Positions 1-5,034 are shown, counted from the stretch's first letter. The stretch is DNA of 6,161 nucleotides from Methanosarcinales archaeon (GCA_003661105.1 QMVM01000125.1:1-6161), one strand, 5' to 3'. Notes: generated from the sequence alone by a model not told the origin. A program made the numbers and translations.

Positions 1-56
1 AACAACATTTTGCCAGTCACATCAGTTACATTGATACTAATTTTACATTCAGACAT
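1..56 (-). CDS. 5' end of an unidentified minus-strand gene (partial)
   Basis: An ATG at 56-54 opens a frame that stays open to the window edge and reads MSECKISINVTDVTGKML. It is preceded on the minus strand by AAGGGG about 8 bases upstream, a good Shine-Dalgarno match, which is the main support for a real start. Only 18 complete codons are visible, so no function can be assigned. It lies downstream of the terminator of the HTH gene on the same strand, so it should have its own promoter. Bases 11-25 recur exactly at 4301-4315 inside the tail hub gene, in both cases encoding Asp-Val-Thr-Gly; this may be chance. Confidence 0.45.
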   Translation of the reverse strand, partial: MSECKISINVTDVTGKML

Positions 57-97
57 AATAACAACCCCTTGAAACCCTCAATCAAATAAACTAAAAT

Positions 98-144
98 AAT
101 GGTGGGGGAGGCTCACCCGACAAGACAAGCCCTCCCCCATTATT
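98..144 (-). terminator. Rho-independent terminator of the HTH gene
   Basis: GGGGGAGG (104-111) pairs with CCTCCCCC (131-138). The stem extends outward through T-A, two G-T and three A/T pairs, and inward past a single bulged C to CT/AG. Read on the minus strand, the stem is followed by a T-rich tail (ATTATTTTAGTTTATTT). It sits about 35 bases past the stop of the minus-strand HTH gene, so it most likely ends that transcript. Confidence 0.75.
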
Positions 145-150
145 TCAGCA

Positions 151-162
151 AAACGGCCGTTT
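151..162. repeat. Dispersed palindrome AAACGGCCGTTT, copy 1
   Basis: Perfect 12-bp palindrome between the HTH gene stop and its terminator. The right flank reads CCGACC. Confidence 0.85.
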
Positions 163-176
163 CCGACCATAAAACC

Positions 177-380
177 CTATACAGAAACTGTATCGAAGCT
201 CTTTTCCAAAGCATCAACATCAGTTTGCGGAATACGCCACTCGCTACTTTTGAACGGCCCCGCCTTTTTCGCATTGGGAAAAAACCCCTTATCAATCCAA
301 GTATTGATCGTCACCTGAGACCGCCCAAAGCGTTTAACCAACTCCGAAACGACCAAATAACTCCTTTTTTCTTTACTCAT
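177..380 (-). CDS. Small MerR/excisionase-type helix-turn-helix DNA-binding protein
   Basis: This 67-aa protein is almost entirely one winged-HTH domain of the excisionase/HTH_17 type. YLVVSELVKRFGRSQVTINTWI (residues 8-29) covers the helix-turn-helix, and the GFFPNAKKAGPFKSSEWRIPQTDVDALE stretch supplies the wing and the final helix, with the family's W-R-I-P-x-x-D-V pattern. The start at 380 is chosen over a longer upstream frame because AGAGGTG lies just upstream of it and the extra residues look non-coding. It is divergent from the integrase gene and shares its control region. This suggests a recombination directionality factor (Xis) or a regulator of the integrase; the role is inferred from context. 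It could also be a general phage transcription regulator. Confidence 0.8.
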   Translation of the reverse strand: MSKEKRSYLVVSELVKRFGRSQVTINTWIDKGFFPNAKKAGPFKSSEWRIPQTDVDALEKSFDTVSV

Positions 381-410
381 ATTCACCTCTTTGTTAATCA
401 ATATGCTATA

Positions 411-438
411 AGTATAAACATGGTCGGGAAAAACACAA
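411..438 (-). promoter_or_regulatory. Candidate sigma-70-like promoter of the HTH gene
   Basis: On the minus strand, TTGTGT (438-433) and TATACT (416-411) are separated by 16 bases, about 30 bases before the HTH start codon. The -10 is close to consensus and the -35 is moderate. The call rests on motif and position only. Confidence 0.45.
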
Positions 439-513
439 GACCAATATGAACACCTACCCATCACCGCACATAGAACAGATGAGCAAGCGCACACAACGCC
501 ACTCGACAGAAGG

Positions 514-575
514 TATAAACCATTTAACACCAAAGCTATAAACCATTTAACACCAAAGCTATAAACTATTTAACA
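514..575 (+). repeat. Three 23-bp direct repeats (iterons) upstream of the integrase
   Basis: Two identical, immediately adjacent 23-bp units occupy 514-536 and 537-559. Each begins TATAAACCATTTAACA and ends CCAAAGC. A third, partial unit (560-575) differs by one base (CTATTTAACA). The shared octamer ATTTAACA recurs at 522, 545 and 568, an exact 23-bp spacing of about two helical turns. Another copy lies at 1523, just after the integrase stop. Likely roles are arm-type binding sites for the recombinase or operators for the HTH protein. The region contains no other gene. Confidence 0.85.
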
Positions 576-583
576 ATCAAAAC

Positions 584-589
584 AGGAAA
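584..589 (+). promoter_or_regulatory. Ribosome binding site of the integrase
   Basis: AGGAAA lies 6 bases before the ATG at 596 and fixes that start. It follows directly after the repeat block. Confidence 0.6.
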
Positions 590-595
590 CCCAAC

Positions 596-1519
596 ATGAA
601 AACAATAACCCAAACATGGATACAAACAAAAATCACCCTCACCCAAGCCCCGTCACTCGCCGTCCCCAACCAACACGGCCTGACCAACATCTCGCCCGCA
701 ACCATAAAATGGATGACCTACGCCACAACCCGTCTTACCCGTCACATCGGCAACCTAGAAATCAACACCATCACCCCCAACCACATCGCCGACTGGCAAC
801 AACACGAAATGAGCCGCCCCATCACCCCCAACACCGCCAACAGCTACCTCCGCGCCATCAAAGTCATGTTCACCCGCCTGCAACGCAACAGCACCATCGG
901 CACAAACCCCGCCCAGCCAATCGACTACTGGCCTGAGCCAACCCCAACACCCAAATCAATCTCCCCAGCCCACTATCACACCATCCTTGCCACCACAACC
1001 AACCCCCGCAACCGCGCCATCCTCGCCGCCCTCTGGTCAACAGGATGTAGGCTCGGTGGCCTCATATCCATGCGAATCGACAAAATCCAAACCACGCACA
1101 CCGACGCAGGCCAGCCACACCACGCCCTCTACATCACCGAAAAAGGGAAGAACGGCAAACAAAAACCCCGATGGGTATACAGCAAAGGCATGGAAGCGAT
1201 CATCATCCAAACATGGCTGAACACCCGCCCCGCCTCACGCACACCCGCCCTATTCACAATCGGCAGCAAGAAACCACGTCCACTCACAAAAACGGCCGTT
1301 TCTCACCTTTTCCACACCATCCGCCAAAACAACCCCAACCTAATCCACGCCAACCCCCACGCCTTCCGTCACGCATTCGCCATCCGCAACCTAGACACAG
1401 GCCGAGACATCGCCCTCGTCTCACAATGGCTGGGCCATCACAGCCCAGAATACACCGCCAAAATCTACGCCATCCGCTCTGAAGAAGAGCTGCGCCGCGC
1501 CTATTTCAGCCAACTGTAA
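596..1519 (+). CDS. Tyrosine recombinase / phage integrase
   Basis: This 307-aa protein is the usual length for a XerC/D-like or small phage integrase, which breaks and rejoins DNA through a 3'-phosphotyrosine. Residues about 5-115 form a SAM-like N-terminal core-binding domain (helices around TIKWMTYATTRL and NSYLRAIKVMF). Residues about 120-300 are the catalytic domain. Catalytic residues visible are Arg152 (STGCRLGGL), a beta-hairpin Lys in 183-190 (KGKNGKQK), His255 and Arg258 (HAFRHAF), His281 (WLGHH) and the nucleophile Tyr291 (AKIYAI), so the enzyme should be active. One oddity is that the acidic residue normally three after the first Arg is Gly155. The gene is strikingly C-rich and G-poor on its sense strand. 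Direct repeats lie on both sides and an HTH gene is divergent, as in an int-xis module. It could instead serve a non-phage integrative element, but adjacent tail genes favour phage. Confidence 0.93.
   Translation: MKTITQTWIQTKITLTQAPSLAVPNQHGLTNISPATIKWMTYATTRLTRHIGNLEINTITPNHIADWQQHEMSRPITPNTANSYLRAIKVMFTRLQRNSTIGTNPAQPIDYWPEPTPTPKSISPAHYHTILATTTNPRNRAILAALWSTGCRLGGLISMRIDKIQTTHTDAGQPHHALYITEKGKNGKQKPRWVYSKGMEAIIIQTWLNTRPASRTPALFTIGSKKPRPLTKTAVSHLFHTIRQNNPNLIHANPHAFRHAFAIRNLDTGRDIALVSQWLGHHSPEYTAKIYAIRSEEELRRAYFSQL
1290..1301. repeat. Dispersed palindrome AAACGGCCGTTT, copy 2 (inside the integrase)
   Basis: Perfect 12-bp palindrome within integrase codons 232-236, read as Lys-Thr-Ala-Val-Ser. 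The right flank is CTCACC. Confidence 0.85.
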
Positions 1520-1520
1520 C

Positions 1521-1530
1521 CTATTTAACA
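1521..1530 (+). repeat. Fourth, partial copy of the integrase-flanking repeat
   Basis: CTATTTAACA is identical to the core of the third upstream repeat and begins one base after the integrase stop codon. CAAAGC, the tail of the repeat unit, follows at 1541-1546 after an interruption. Confidence 0.55.
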
Positions 1531-1546
1531 CCCACAACGCCAAAGC

Positions 1547-1569
1547 CATGATAAGATTTAATTATCGTG
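1547..1569. other. Candidate recombination core site (attP-like)
   Basis: CATGATAA (1547-1554) and TTATCGTG (1562-1569) form inverted 8-bp arms with one mismatch (a G-T pair in RNA), separated by the 7-bp centre GATTTAA. Tyrosine recombinase core sites typically have inverted arms around a 6-8 bp crossover region, and phage attP commonly lies beside int. The assignment is from geometry and position only; a weak hairpin is the alternative. Confidence 0.3.
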
Positions 1570-1600
1570 TGGAAGCGATATGGTAATAACATTTTGAATT

Positions 1601-1663
1601 ACGCCCCTTTTTGCGAACGGCTTTTACCAGCCACTTCCACCGCAAAAAGGGGCGTTTTCTTTT
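1601..1663 (+). terminator. Long stem-loop terminator after the integrase
   Basis: ACGCCCCTTTTTGCG (1601-1615) is perfectly complementary to CGCAAAAAGGGGCGT (1641-1655), giving a 15-bp stem followed by TTTTCTTTT. The 25-base loop can form its own small hairpin (GGCT 1619-1622 with AGCC 1629-1632). The T-tract is on the plus strand, so it should end integrase transcription. It lies only about ten bases before the next start codon and would insulate the next genes. Confidence 0.75.
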
Positions 1664-1673
1664 CAGATGAACA

Positions 1674-1955
1674 ATGAACATACCAACACAAAATCCTTTT
1701 ATAGTAGCTGAAAATCAGATTGTAACTGGCCGTAAAGAACTCACCGACGAAGCCATAACTGACCTAATTCACGAATTTCATGGTGAAGATTCTGAAATAA
1801 TAGCAATCGGTCGCGGTGGCAACATCGGATGGATAAGAGTGAATTGCTGGATAGAAGATGACTTCGGTGACTGTTGGGTATGGATAACAAATGATACAAC
1901 AGAATGGCAGTTGGTATGGTCAGACTGGATGATAAATACATATGAGGTGAAATAA
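1674..1955 (+). CDS. Small acidic Trp-rich protein of unknown function
   Basis: I do not recognise this 93-aa protein. It is acidic and unusually rich in tryptophan, with seven between residues 53 and 85 (GWIRVNCWIEDDFGDCWVW, then EWQLVWSDW). This suggests a compact beta-rich fold, with a short helical start around LTDEAITDLIHEFHG. No signal peptide or membrane segment is visible. The stop overlaps the start of the next gene by one base (TAATG), so the two are translationally coupled and probably act together. The start at 1674 has no good Shine-Dalgarno sequence, but no other in-frame ATG is available until near the C-terminus. Position between integrase and tail operon, with different composition, fits phage accessory cargo; any anti-host or anti-defence role is speculation. 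Confidence 0.75.
   Translation: MNIPTQNPFIVAENQIVTGRKELTDEAITDLIHEFHGEDSEIIAIGRGGNIGWIRVNCWIEDDFGDCWVWITNDTTEWQLVWSDWMINTYEVK
1941..1948 (+). promoter_or_regulatory. Ribosome binding site inside the 93-aa gene
   Basis: The GAGGTG motif lies a few bases before the ATG at 1955, within the last codons of the upstream gene. It supports coupled translation of the pair. Confidence 0.6.
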
Positions 1956-2707
1956 TGACAACAACTAGAGTTTTAGATAGAGTTTTAGAATTTAATGATG
2001 GGGAGCATGTTTTGGTAAGTGGGGACACAGATACAATTGATCTAATTGCTGGCATATTGAACACCTACACCGATACGACAAAGCAATTGGAGGAATCGAC
2101 TGCCTACATTGTAGGAATCAAAGCGGTTGCTAATCAGGCCGTGACCGACCTGTTGCCAATTATGAGCTATACGGAAGGGGTGGACGGCGAAGAAATTATC
2201 CACGCCATGATACAACAAATCGCCGACAAACTAATGGGGATTGTAGAAACGGAGCAAACGGCCGTTTCCGACGACAATCAAACCTTCCTCGAAGGATTAA
2301 AACGCAACCTAAATAATCAAGACCGCAGAATGACCAGCCATCCCGTTTATGCCGTTGAGCAGCGCATAAGAGAATTTGGATTCGATTCTGATTATGCAGA
2401 TGATTACAAATGGATCAACGATGATGATGATTATGCCATTGCAGATGAAACAAAGGCGGACGCACTTGATAAAGAATACGCAAACGTATTCAGCTACAGT
2501 GAAAAAGTGGGCGATTGGAAAAAAAGATATTACAAAGACCACTGGGAATTTGTAACAGCTTGCTTCACCGAAGCTGGATGCAAAAACTACCTGAAAATAA
2601 ACGCGCACAATCTTGGCAAAACACGCATCTATGTTCACAGCGCATGGCGAAATAACGAATGGATAACGCTCCGACATCACCTATCAGGCGGAGAGCAACG
2701 AGAATAG
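1955..2707 (+). CDS. Phage accessory protein with a conserved C-terminal domain of unknown function
   Basis: This 250-aa soluble, acidic protein has two parts. Residues 1-100 are predicted mostly helical (about 45-98, many Ala/Ile/Leu) after a short beta-like start. Residues about 129-240 resemble a domain I recall from many phage and plasmid hypothetical proteins, with the pattern HP-x-Y-x-V, an acidic stretch (YADDYKWINDDDDY), then W-x-x-x-x-Y-x-D-x-W-E-F-V-x-x-x-F-T, a N-A-H-N-L motif (216-220), and R-I-Y-V-x-S-x-x-R-N-x-E-W near the end. I cannot name a function. Residues 101-105 (QTAVS), between the two parts, are encoded by the AAACGGCCGTTT palindrome. The gene overlaps the 93-aa gene by one base, converges on the tail operon, and is followed by a perfect 14-bp hairpin. 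Confidence 0.85.
   Translation: MTTTRVLDRVLEFNDGEHVLVSGDTDTIDLIAGILNTYTDTTKQLEESTAYIVGIKAVANQAVTDLLPIMSYTEGVDGEEIIHAMIQQIADKLMGIVETEQTAVSDDNQTFLEGLKRNLNNQDRRMTSHPVYAVEQRIREFGFDSDYADDYKWINDDDDYAIADETKADALDKEYANVFSYSEKVGDWKKRYYKDHWEFVTACFTEAGCKNYLKINAHNLGKTRIYVHSAWRNNEWITLRHHLSGGEQRE
2256..2267. repeat. Dispersed palindrome AAACGGCCGTTT, copy 3 (inside the 250-aa gene)
   Basis: Perfect 12-bp palindrome read as Gln-Thr-Ala-Val-Ser at the apparent interdomain linker. The right flank is CCGACG. Confidence 0.85.
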
Positions 2708-2718
2708 ATTTCAGCCGA

Positions 2719-2753
2719 GTAACTATAACAGCATCCTACGCTGTTATAGTTAC
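2719..2753 (+). terminator. Perfect 14-bp stem-loop after the cargo genes
   Basis: GTAACTATAACAGC (2719-2732) pairs exactly with GCTGTTATAGTTAC (2740-2753) around a 7-base loop, 12 bases after the stop of the 250-aa gene. No T-run follows at once, but the next palindrome ends in TTTTT (2766-2770). It probably ends the two-gene transcript or protects its 3' end. Confidence 0.55.
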
Positions 2754-2754
2754 C

Positions 2755-2770
2755 AAAAACGGCCGTTTTT
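2755..2770. repeat. Dispersed palindrome, copy 4, extended to 16 bp
   Basis: AAAAACGGCCGTTTTT is the longest perfect copy in the window. It lies directly after the cargo hairpin, with right flank CACC. Confidence 0.85.
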
Positions 2771-2801
2771 CACCTATCCTGAAATACCGTACAACTCCGA
2801 T

Positions 2802-2813
2802 AAACGGCCGTTT
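2802..2813. repeat. Dispersed palindrome AAACGGCCGTTT, copy 5
   Basis: Perfect 12-bp copy in the non-coding stretch between the convergent cargo and tail operons. The right flank is CCAACA. Confidence 0.85.
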
Positions 2814-2833
2814 CCAACAGTTAATAATTAAAA

Positions 2834-2857
2834 ATTCATTATTCATTATTCATTATT
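2834..2857. repeat. Heptamer tandem repeat (ATTCATT)
   Basis: Three exact tandem copies of ATTCATT (2834-2854) plus a partial fourth. The same unit is repeated at 5000-5034. It lies in the non-coding gap 2708-2980. Confidence 0.85.
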
Positions 2858-2868
2858 AAATACCCATA

Positions 2869-2902
2869 AACACAAAAAGCCCCGCATAAAATATGCGAGG
2901 CT
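2869..2902 (-). terminator. Rho-independent terminator of the tail operon
   Basis: AGCCCCGCATA (2878-2888) pairs with TATGCGAGGCT (2892-2902) with one mismatch and a 3-base loop. On the minus strand the stem is followed by a TTTTTGTG tail. It lies about 80 bases beyond the fibre gene stop, in the right orientation to end the minus-strand tail transcript. Confidence 0.8.
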
Positions 2903-2962
2903 CTCTGCTTAACCAATACAAAGGAGTTGAGCGTCCATTAAGACCCCAGCAGTATATCACAA

Positions 2963-2976
2963 AAAACGGCCGTTTT
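2963..2976. repeat. Dispersed palindrome, copy 6, extended to 14 bp
   Basis: AAAACGGCCGTTTT lies 4 bases beyond the stop codon of the tail fibre gene. Confidence 0.85.
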
Positions 2977-2980
2977 CCAT

Positions 2981-3943
2981 CTAATATAAATCATTCCACG
3001 AACTCCCATCATATCCCTGGTGCTTGTTTGTGGTAGAGTTGTATCGCAAATCACCAGCAGCGGGCGTATCTGCATTGTCAGTAATTCGCAATCTGCCGTT
3101 GATAACAATGAGTTCGTTGTCAAATTCGCCATAGACTAACGACGATCCATTGTACCCAATTCTAAGACGGGAGCTCTCCGTTAAGCCTACCCCCGTCTTA
3201 TACCCGAAATACATATTGAGATCACCGTCTGACAGGTATCCGGCCTGCGAGCCGACGAATAAACATCGTTCATGATCATTGCCACGTCCAGCGAGTGCAC
3301 CAACGCCCACGTTATCGTTTGATAAAATATCACGAAGCGCGGAATGCCCAATGCCGCAATTATTTAAGCCAGATACCAAAGATGTTATTGAAAAGCTACC
3401 AATTCCCAAATTTTGCTGACCATCTGCGACAGAATGTCCCGCACGCGCACCAGCGCATACATTGTTATGCCCGCCCGCCAGCGAAGCGAGAGAACCGTCC
3501 CCAATTCCAACAGAATTTACCGCAGTAGCGGAGGAATTGCCCGCATTATAACCAGAAAAAAAGTTTGTTATACTCGTCCCTTTGTTTGAAAACACAACTC
3601 CATCTTTATTCCAGCCCCCAACTTCGCCCCCCCCAAATGAACGAATGGATTGGATCGAATTTGATTGCGCGCTACTTGCTTCTACAATAAGCTGAACTTC
3701 ATTAGAATCACCTTTTACATGCACCTTCCCCTCTGCCTCACCAGTGCCAATGCCAACGCTATCTTCACCAACTGATAGAGACGTAACCCCATCATCCGGA
3801 TTGCGTTCCCACGCTCCCCAGCGGCCGTCACCCTGCGCCAGCGTAACAACCAACCGTTCCAACTCAGCAACCCGCAACCCCAAATCATCCTGCGTGTCCA
3901 AAAAATTATCAGGAACCCGATCCCGCTCTAATCCATCATCCAT
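2981..3943 (-). CDS. Phage tail fibre protein with glycine-rich short repeats
   Basis: This 320-aa protein likely forms a trimeric fibre or tip protein for host contact. Residues about 13-37 (NFLDTQDDLGLRVAELERLVVTL) look like a short coiled coil. SVGEDSVGIGTGEAEGKVHVKG (about 57-78) matches the V-G-I-G-T...K-x-x-V motif common at the head of fibre shafts. Residues about 144-250 contain irregular repeats of roughly 20 residues with N-x-G-I-G or N-x-G-V-G cores (SVGIGDGSL, NLGIGSFS, NCGIGHSAL, NVGVGALAG, FVGSQAG), expected to form a beta-helix. The C-terminus, LRYNSTTNKHQGYDGSSWNDLY, is typical of such fibres. ATG at 3943 is preferred over GTG at 3946 because GAGG lies 6 bases upstream of it. 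The start overlaps the hub gene by 8 bases, so translation is coupled. It is the last gene of the operon. Confidence 0.85.
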   Translation of the reverse strand: MDDGLERDRVPDNFLDTQDDLGLRVAELERLVVTLAQGDGRWGAWERNPDDGVTSLSVGEDSVGIGTGEAEGKVHVKGDSNEVQLIVEASSAQSNSIQSIRSFGGGEVGGWNKDGVVFSNKGTSITNFFSGYNAGNSSATAVNSVGIGDGSLASLAGGHNNVCAGARAGHSVADGQQNLGIGSFSITSLVSGLNNCGIGHSALRDILSNDNVGVGALAGRGNDHERCLFVGSQAGYLSDGDLNMYFGYKTGVGLTESSRLRIGYNGSSLVYGEFDNELIVINGRLRITDNADTPAAGDLRYNSTTNKHQGYDGSSWNDLY

Positions 3944-4982
3944 CACTCACCTCTCTCACAACCAACGCCGCCACACCCTGCTCAGGCAAAAACGAACGCC
4001 CCAGCACCTTCACCCGTGAAACCGTGCCACCAAAACCGTAACTATGCAGCCACGCCACCACGCTGTCACCAACACCATAATCAGCAAACGCCGCTGGAGC
4101 CAAATCAATAGCCGCCAAATCAAACAACTCATGCGGTTGCGCCCGCTCATCCAAAATAATCTCAGCCGAGCCATCCAGCGTCACCTGCGACGTAACCCCG
4201 CCATGCACCTCACTATACTGGCGCAAGCCATAACTGTTGATAGAGGCCAAATCAGCCGCCTGAGCAATCAGCCGCCCATCACCCCATCCCGTCGATCCCG
4301 TGCCAGTCACATCAGCACCCGCCAATGTAATCTCATTATGCAATGGCCCCTGCTCGTTGAAATTATTCACCTGCACATTATGCCCCTCAAGCATGGCGAT
4401 GTTTAGCTTGTCAGCCCCGTGCCGCTCATATAAATGCGCCACAAACGACAAACGGCCGCTAACCAGCGTCGGCTCAACCGCAAAATCAGCCTCAGACAAT
4501 CGCCCACAAACCGATTTTGTAATAATGTCATATAGCGAATCCAAATGGTAATCGGGCGAGTGAATGTCACCGCCGCCCCAAACATCCCCAACAGCAATGC
4601 CCATCCCTGCCACGGCGTTCGCCTCATTGATGACCGCCGCGAATATCTCGCCCACCGTCGCATTCGTAAAATACCGCCCCTTGCCAGTCCGTCGCAATGC
4701 CAGAAGATACGCTCCACTATACGCGGTCAACGCAATATCGCCATCACCCCATTTGCGGGGCAACTCAAAAACGCCGCCCCAATCAGGAAGACCATTGTCA
4801 AACTGAATTAACACCCGTCCGCCAAACTGCAAATTATCAGCAACGGCCGTTAAATCATTCCGTGAAATAACCAAATCAGCACGGCCGTACTTATTCAACC
4901 GTTCGCTAACGGCCGTCACCCGCGCCGCCGTTTCCGCCAAAACCAGCCCTGTCTTATCTGCCAAAAGAACTCGCACAGTCAT
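3936..4982 (-). CDS. Siphovirus tail hub/baseplate protein (ReqiPepy6 Gp37-like)
   Basis: This 348-aa protein is probably the tail-tip hub that joins the distal tail to the fibre. The N-terminal part (1-100) has the family pattern: an alternating beta start (VRVLLADKTGLVLAET), GGRVLIQFDNGLPDWGGVFELPRKW (54-78) and a beta strand leading to YLLALRRTGKGRYF. Next comes ATVGEIFAAVINEANA (108-123), then a helical segment LDSLYDIITKSVCGRLSEADF (147-167). The remainder alternates strands and ends in a small beta domain (DYGVGDSVVAWL...SRVKVLGRSF). The ATG at 4982 has GGTGA about 5 bases upstream; a TTG 18 bases earlier is less likely. It follows the Dit-like gene after a 50-base gap filled by a heptamer repeat and overlaps the fibre gene. 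The family call comes from recognised pattern and gene order. Confidence 0.75.
   Translation of the reverse strand: MTVRVLLADKTGLVLAETAARVTAVSERLNKYGRADLVISRNDLTAVADNLQFGGRVLIQFDNGLPDWGGVFELPRKWGDGDIALTAYSGAYLLALRRTGKGRYFTNATVGEIFAAVINEANAVAGMGIAVGDVWGGGDIHSPDYHLDSLYDIITKSVCGRLSEADFAVEPTLVSGRLSFVAHLYERHGADKLNIAMLEGHNVQVNNFNEQGPLHNEITLAGADVTGTGSTGWGDGRLIAQAADLASINSYGLRQYSEVHGGVTSQVTLDGSAEIILDERAQPHELFDLAAIDLAPAAFADYGVGDSVVAWLHSYGFGGTVSRVKVLGRSFLPEQGVAALVVREVSDG
4842..4851. repeat. Short palindrome AACGGCCGTT in the hub gene
   Basis: Ten-bp version of the dispersed palindrome, read on the minus strand as Thr-Ala-Val (hub residues 45-47). Confidence 0.6.
4881..4888. repeat. Short palindrome ACGGCCGT in the hub gene
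   Basis: Eight-bp core of the dispersed palindrome. It is read in a different frame from the others, as Tyr-Gly-Arg. Confidence 0.5.
4909..4916. repeat. Short palindrome ACGGCCGT in the hub gene, second
   Basis: Eight-bp core, read on the minus strand as Thr-Ala-Val-Ser (hub residues 23-26). Confidence 0.5.
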
Positions 4983-4999
4983 AAAGTCACCACTTAACA

Positions 5000-5034
5000 A
5001 TTCATTATTTATTATTCATTATTCATTATTCATT
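5000..5034. repeat. Heptamer tandem repeat between the Dit-like and hub genes
   Basis: Five tandem 7-bp units: four ATTCATT and one ATTTATT. On the minus strand the unit reads TAATGAA and supplies the stop codon of the Dit-like gene. It repeats the unit at 2834-2857. Confidence 0.85.

Noticed and set aside
99..449. Open frame of 116 codons on the plus strand
   Set aside because: It is antisense to the HTH gene and its terminator and starts inside the terminator stem. It has no ribosome binding site and a low-complexity composition.
381..533. 51-residue N-terminal extension of the HTH protein
   Set aside because: The sequence is Cys/Tyr/Val-rich and unlike the family. It covers the promoter-like region, and the downstream ATG at 380 has a strong ribosome binding site.
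514..575. CRISPR array
   Set aside because: The repeat units are directly adjacent with no spacers, and there are no cas genes.
616..1482. Pro/His/Arg-rich frames within the integrase gene
   Set aside because: They are shadow frames created by the C-rich integrase sequence; the catalytic motifs are only in the main frame.
1545..1600. tRNA gene as an integration target
   Set aside because: No cloverleaf or TTCRANNC-type T-arm could be found here or elsewhere in the window.
2909..2938. Nine-codon minus-strand frame (MDAQLLCIG) between fibre stop and terminator
   Set aside because: It is too short to support; a GGGG precedes it, but there is no other sign of a leader peptide.
3944..3946. GTG as start of the fibre gene
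   Set aside because: It leaves only about 3 bases to the GAGG motif; the next codon, ATG at 3943, has better spacing.
11..4315. 15-bp match between 11-25 and 4301-4315
   Set aside because: Both encode Asp-Val-Thr-Gly. A single 15-bp match in 6 kb is uncommon but can be chance, and nothing else around it is shared.
4983..5000. TTG start giving six extra residues to the hub protein
   Set aside because: The ATG at 4982 has a GGTGA motif at proper distance, and the extra codons run through that motif.
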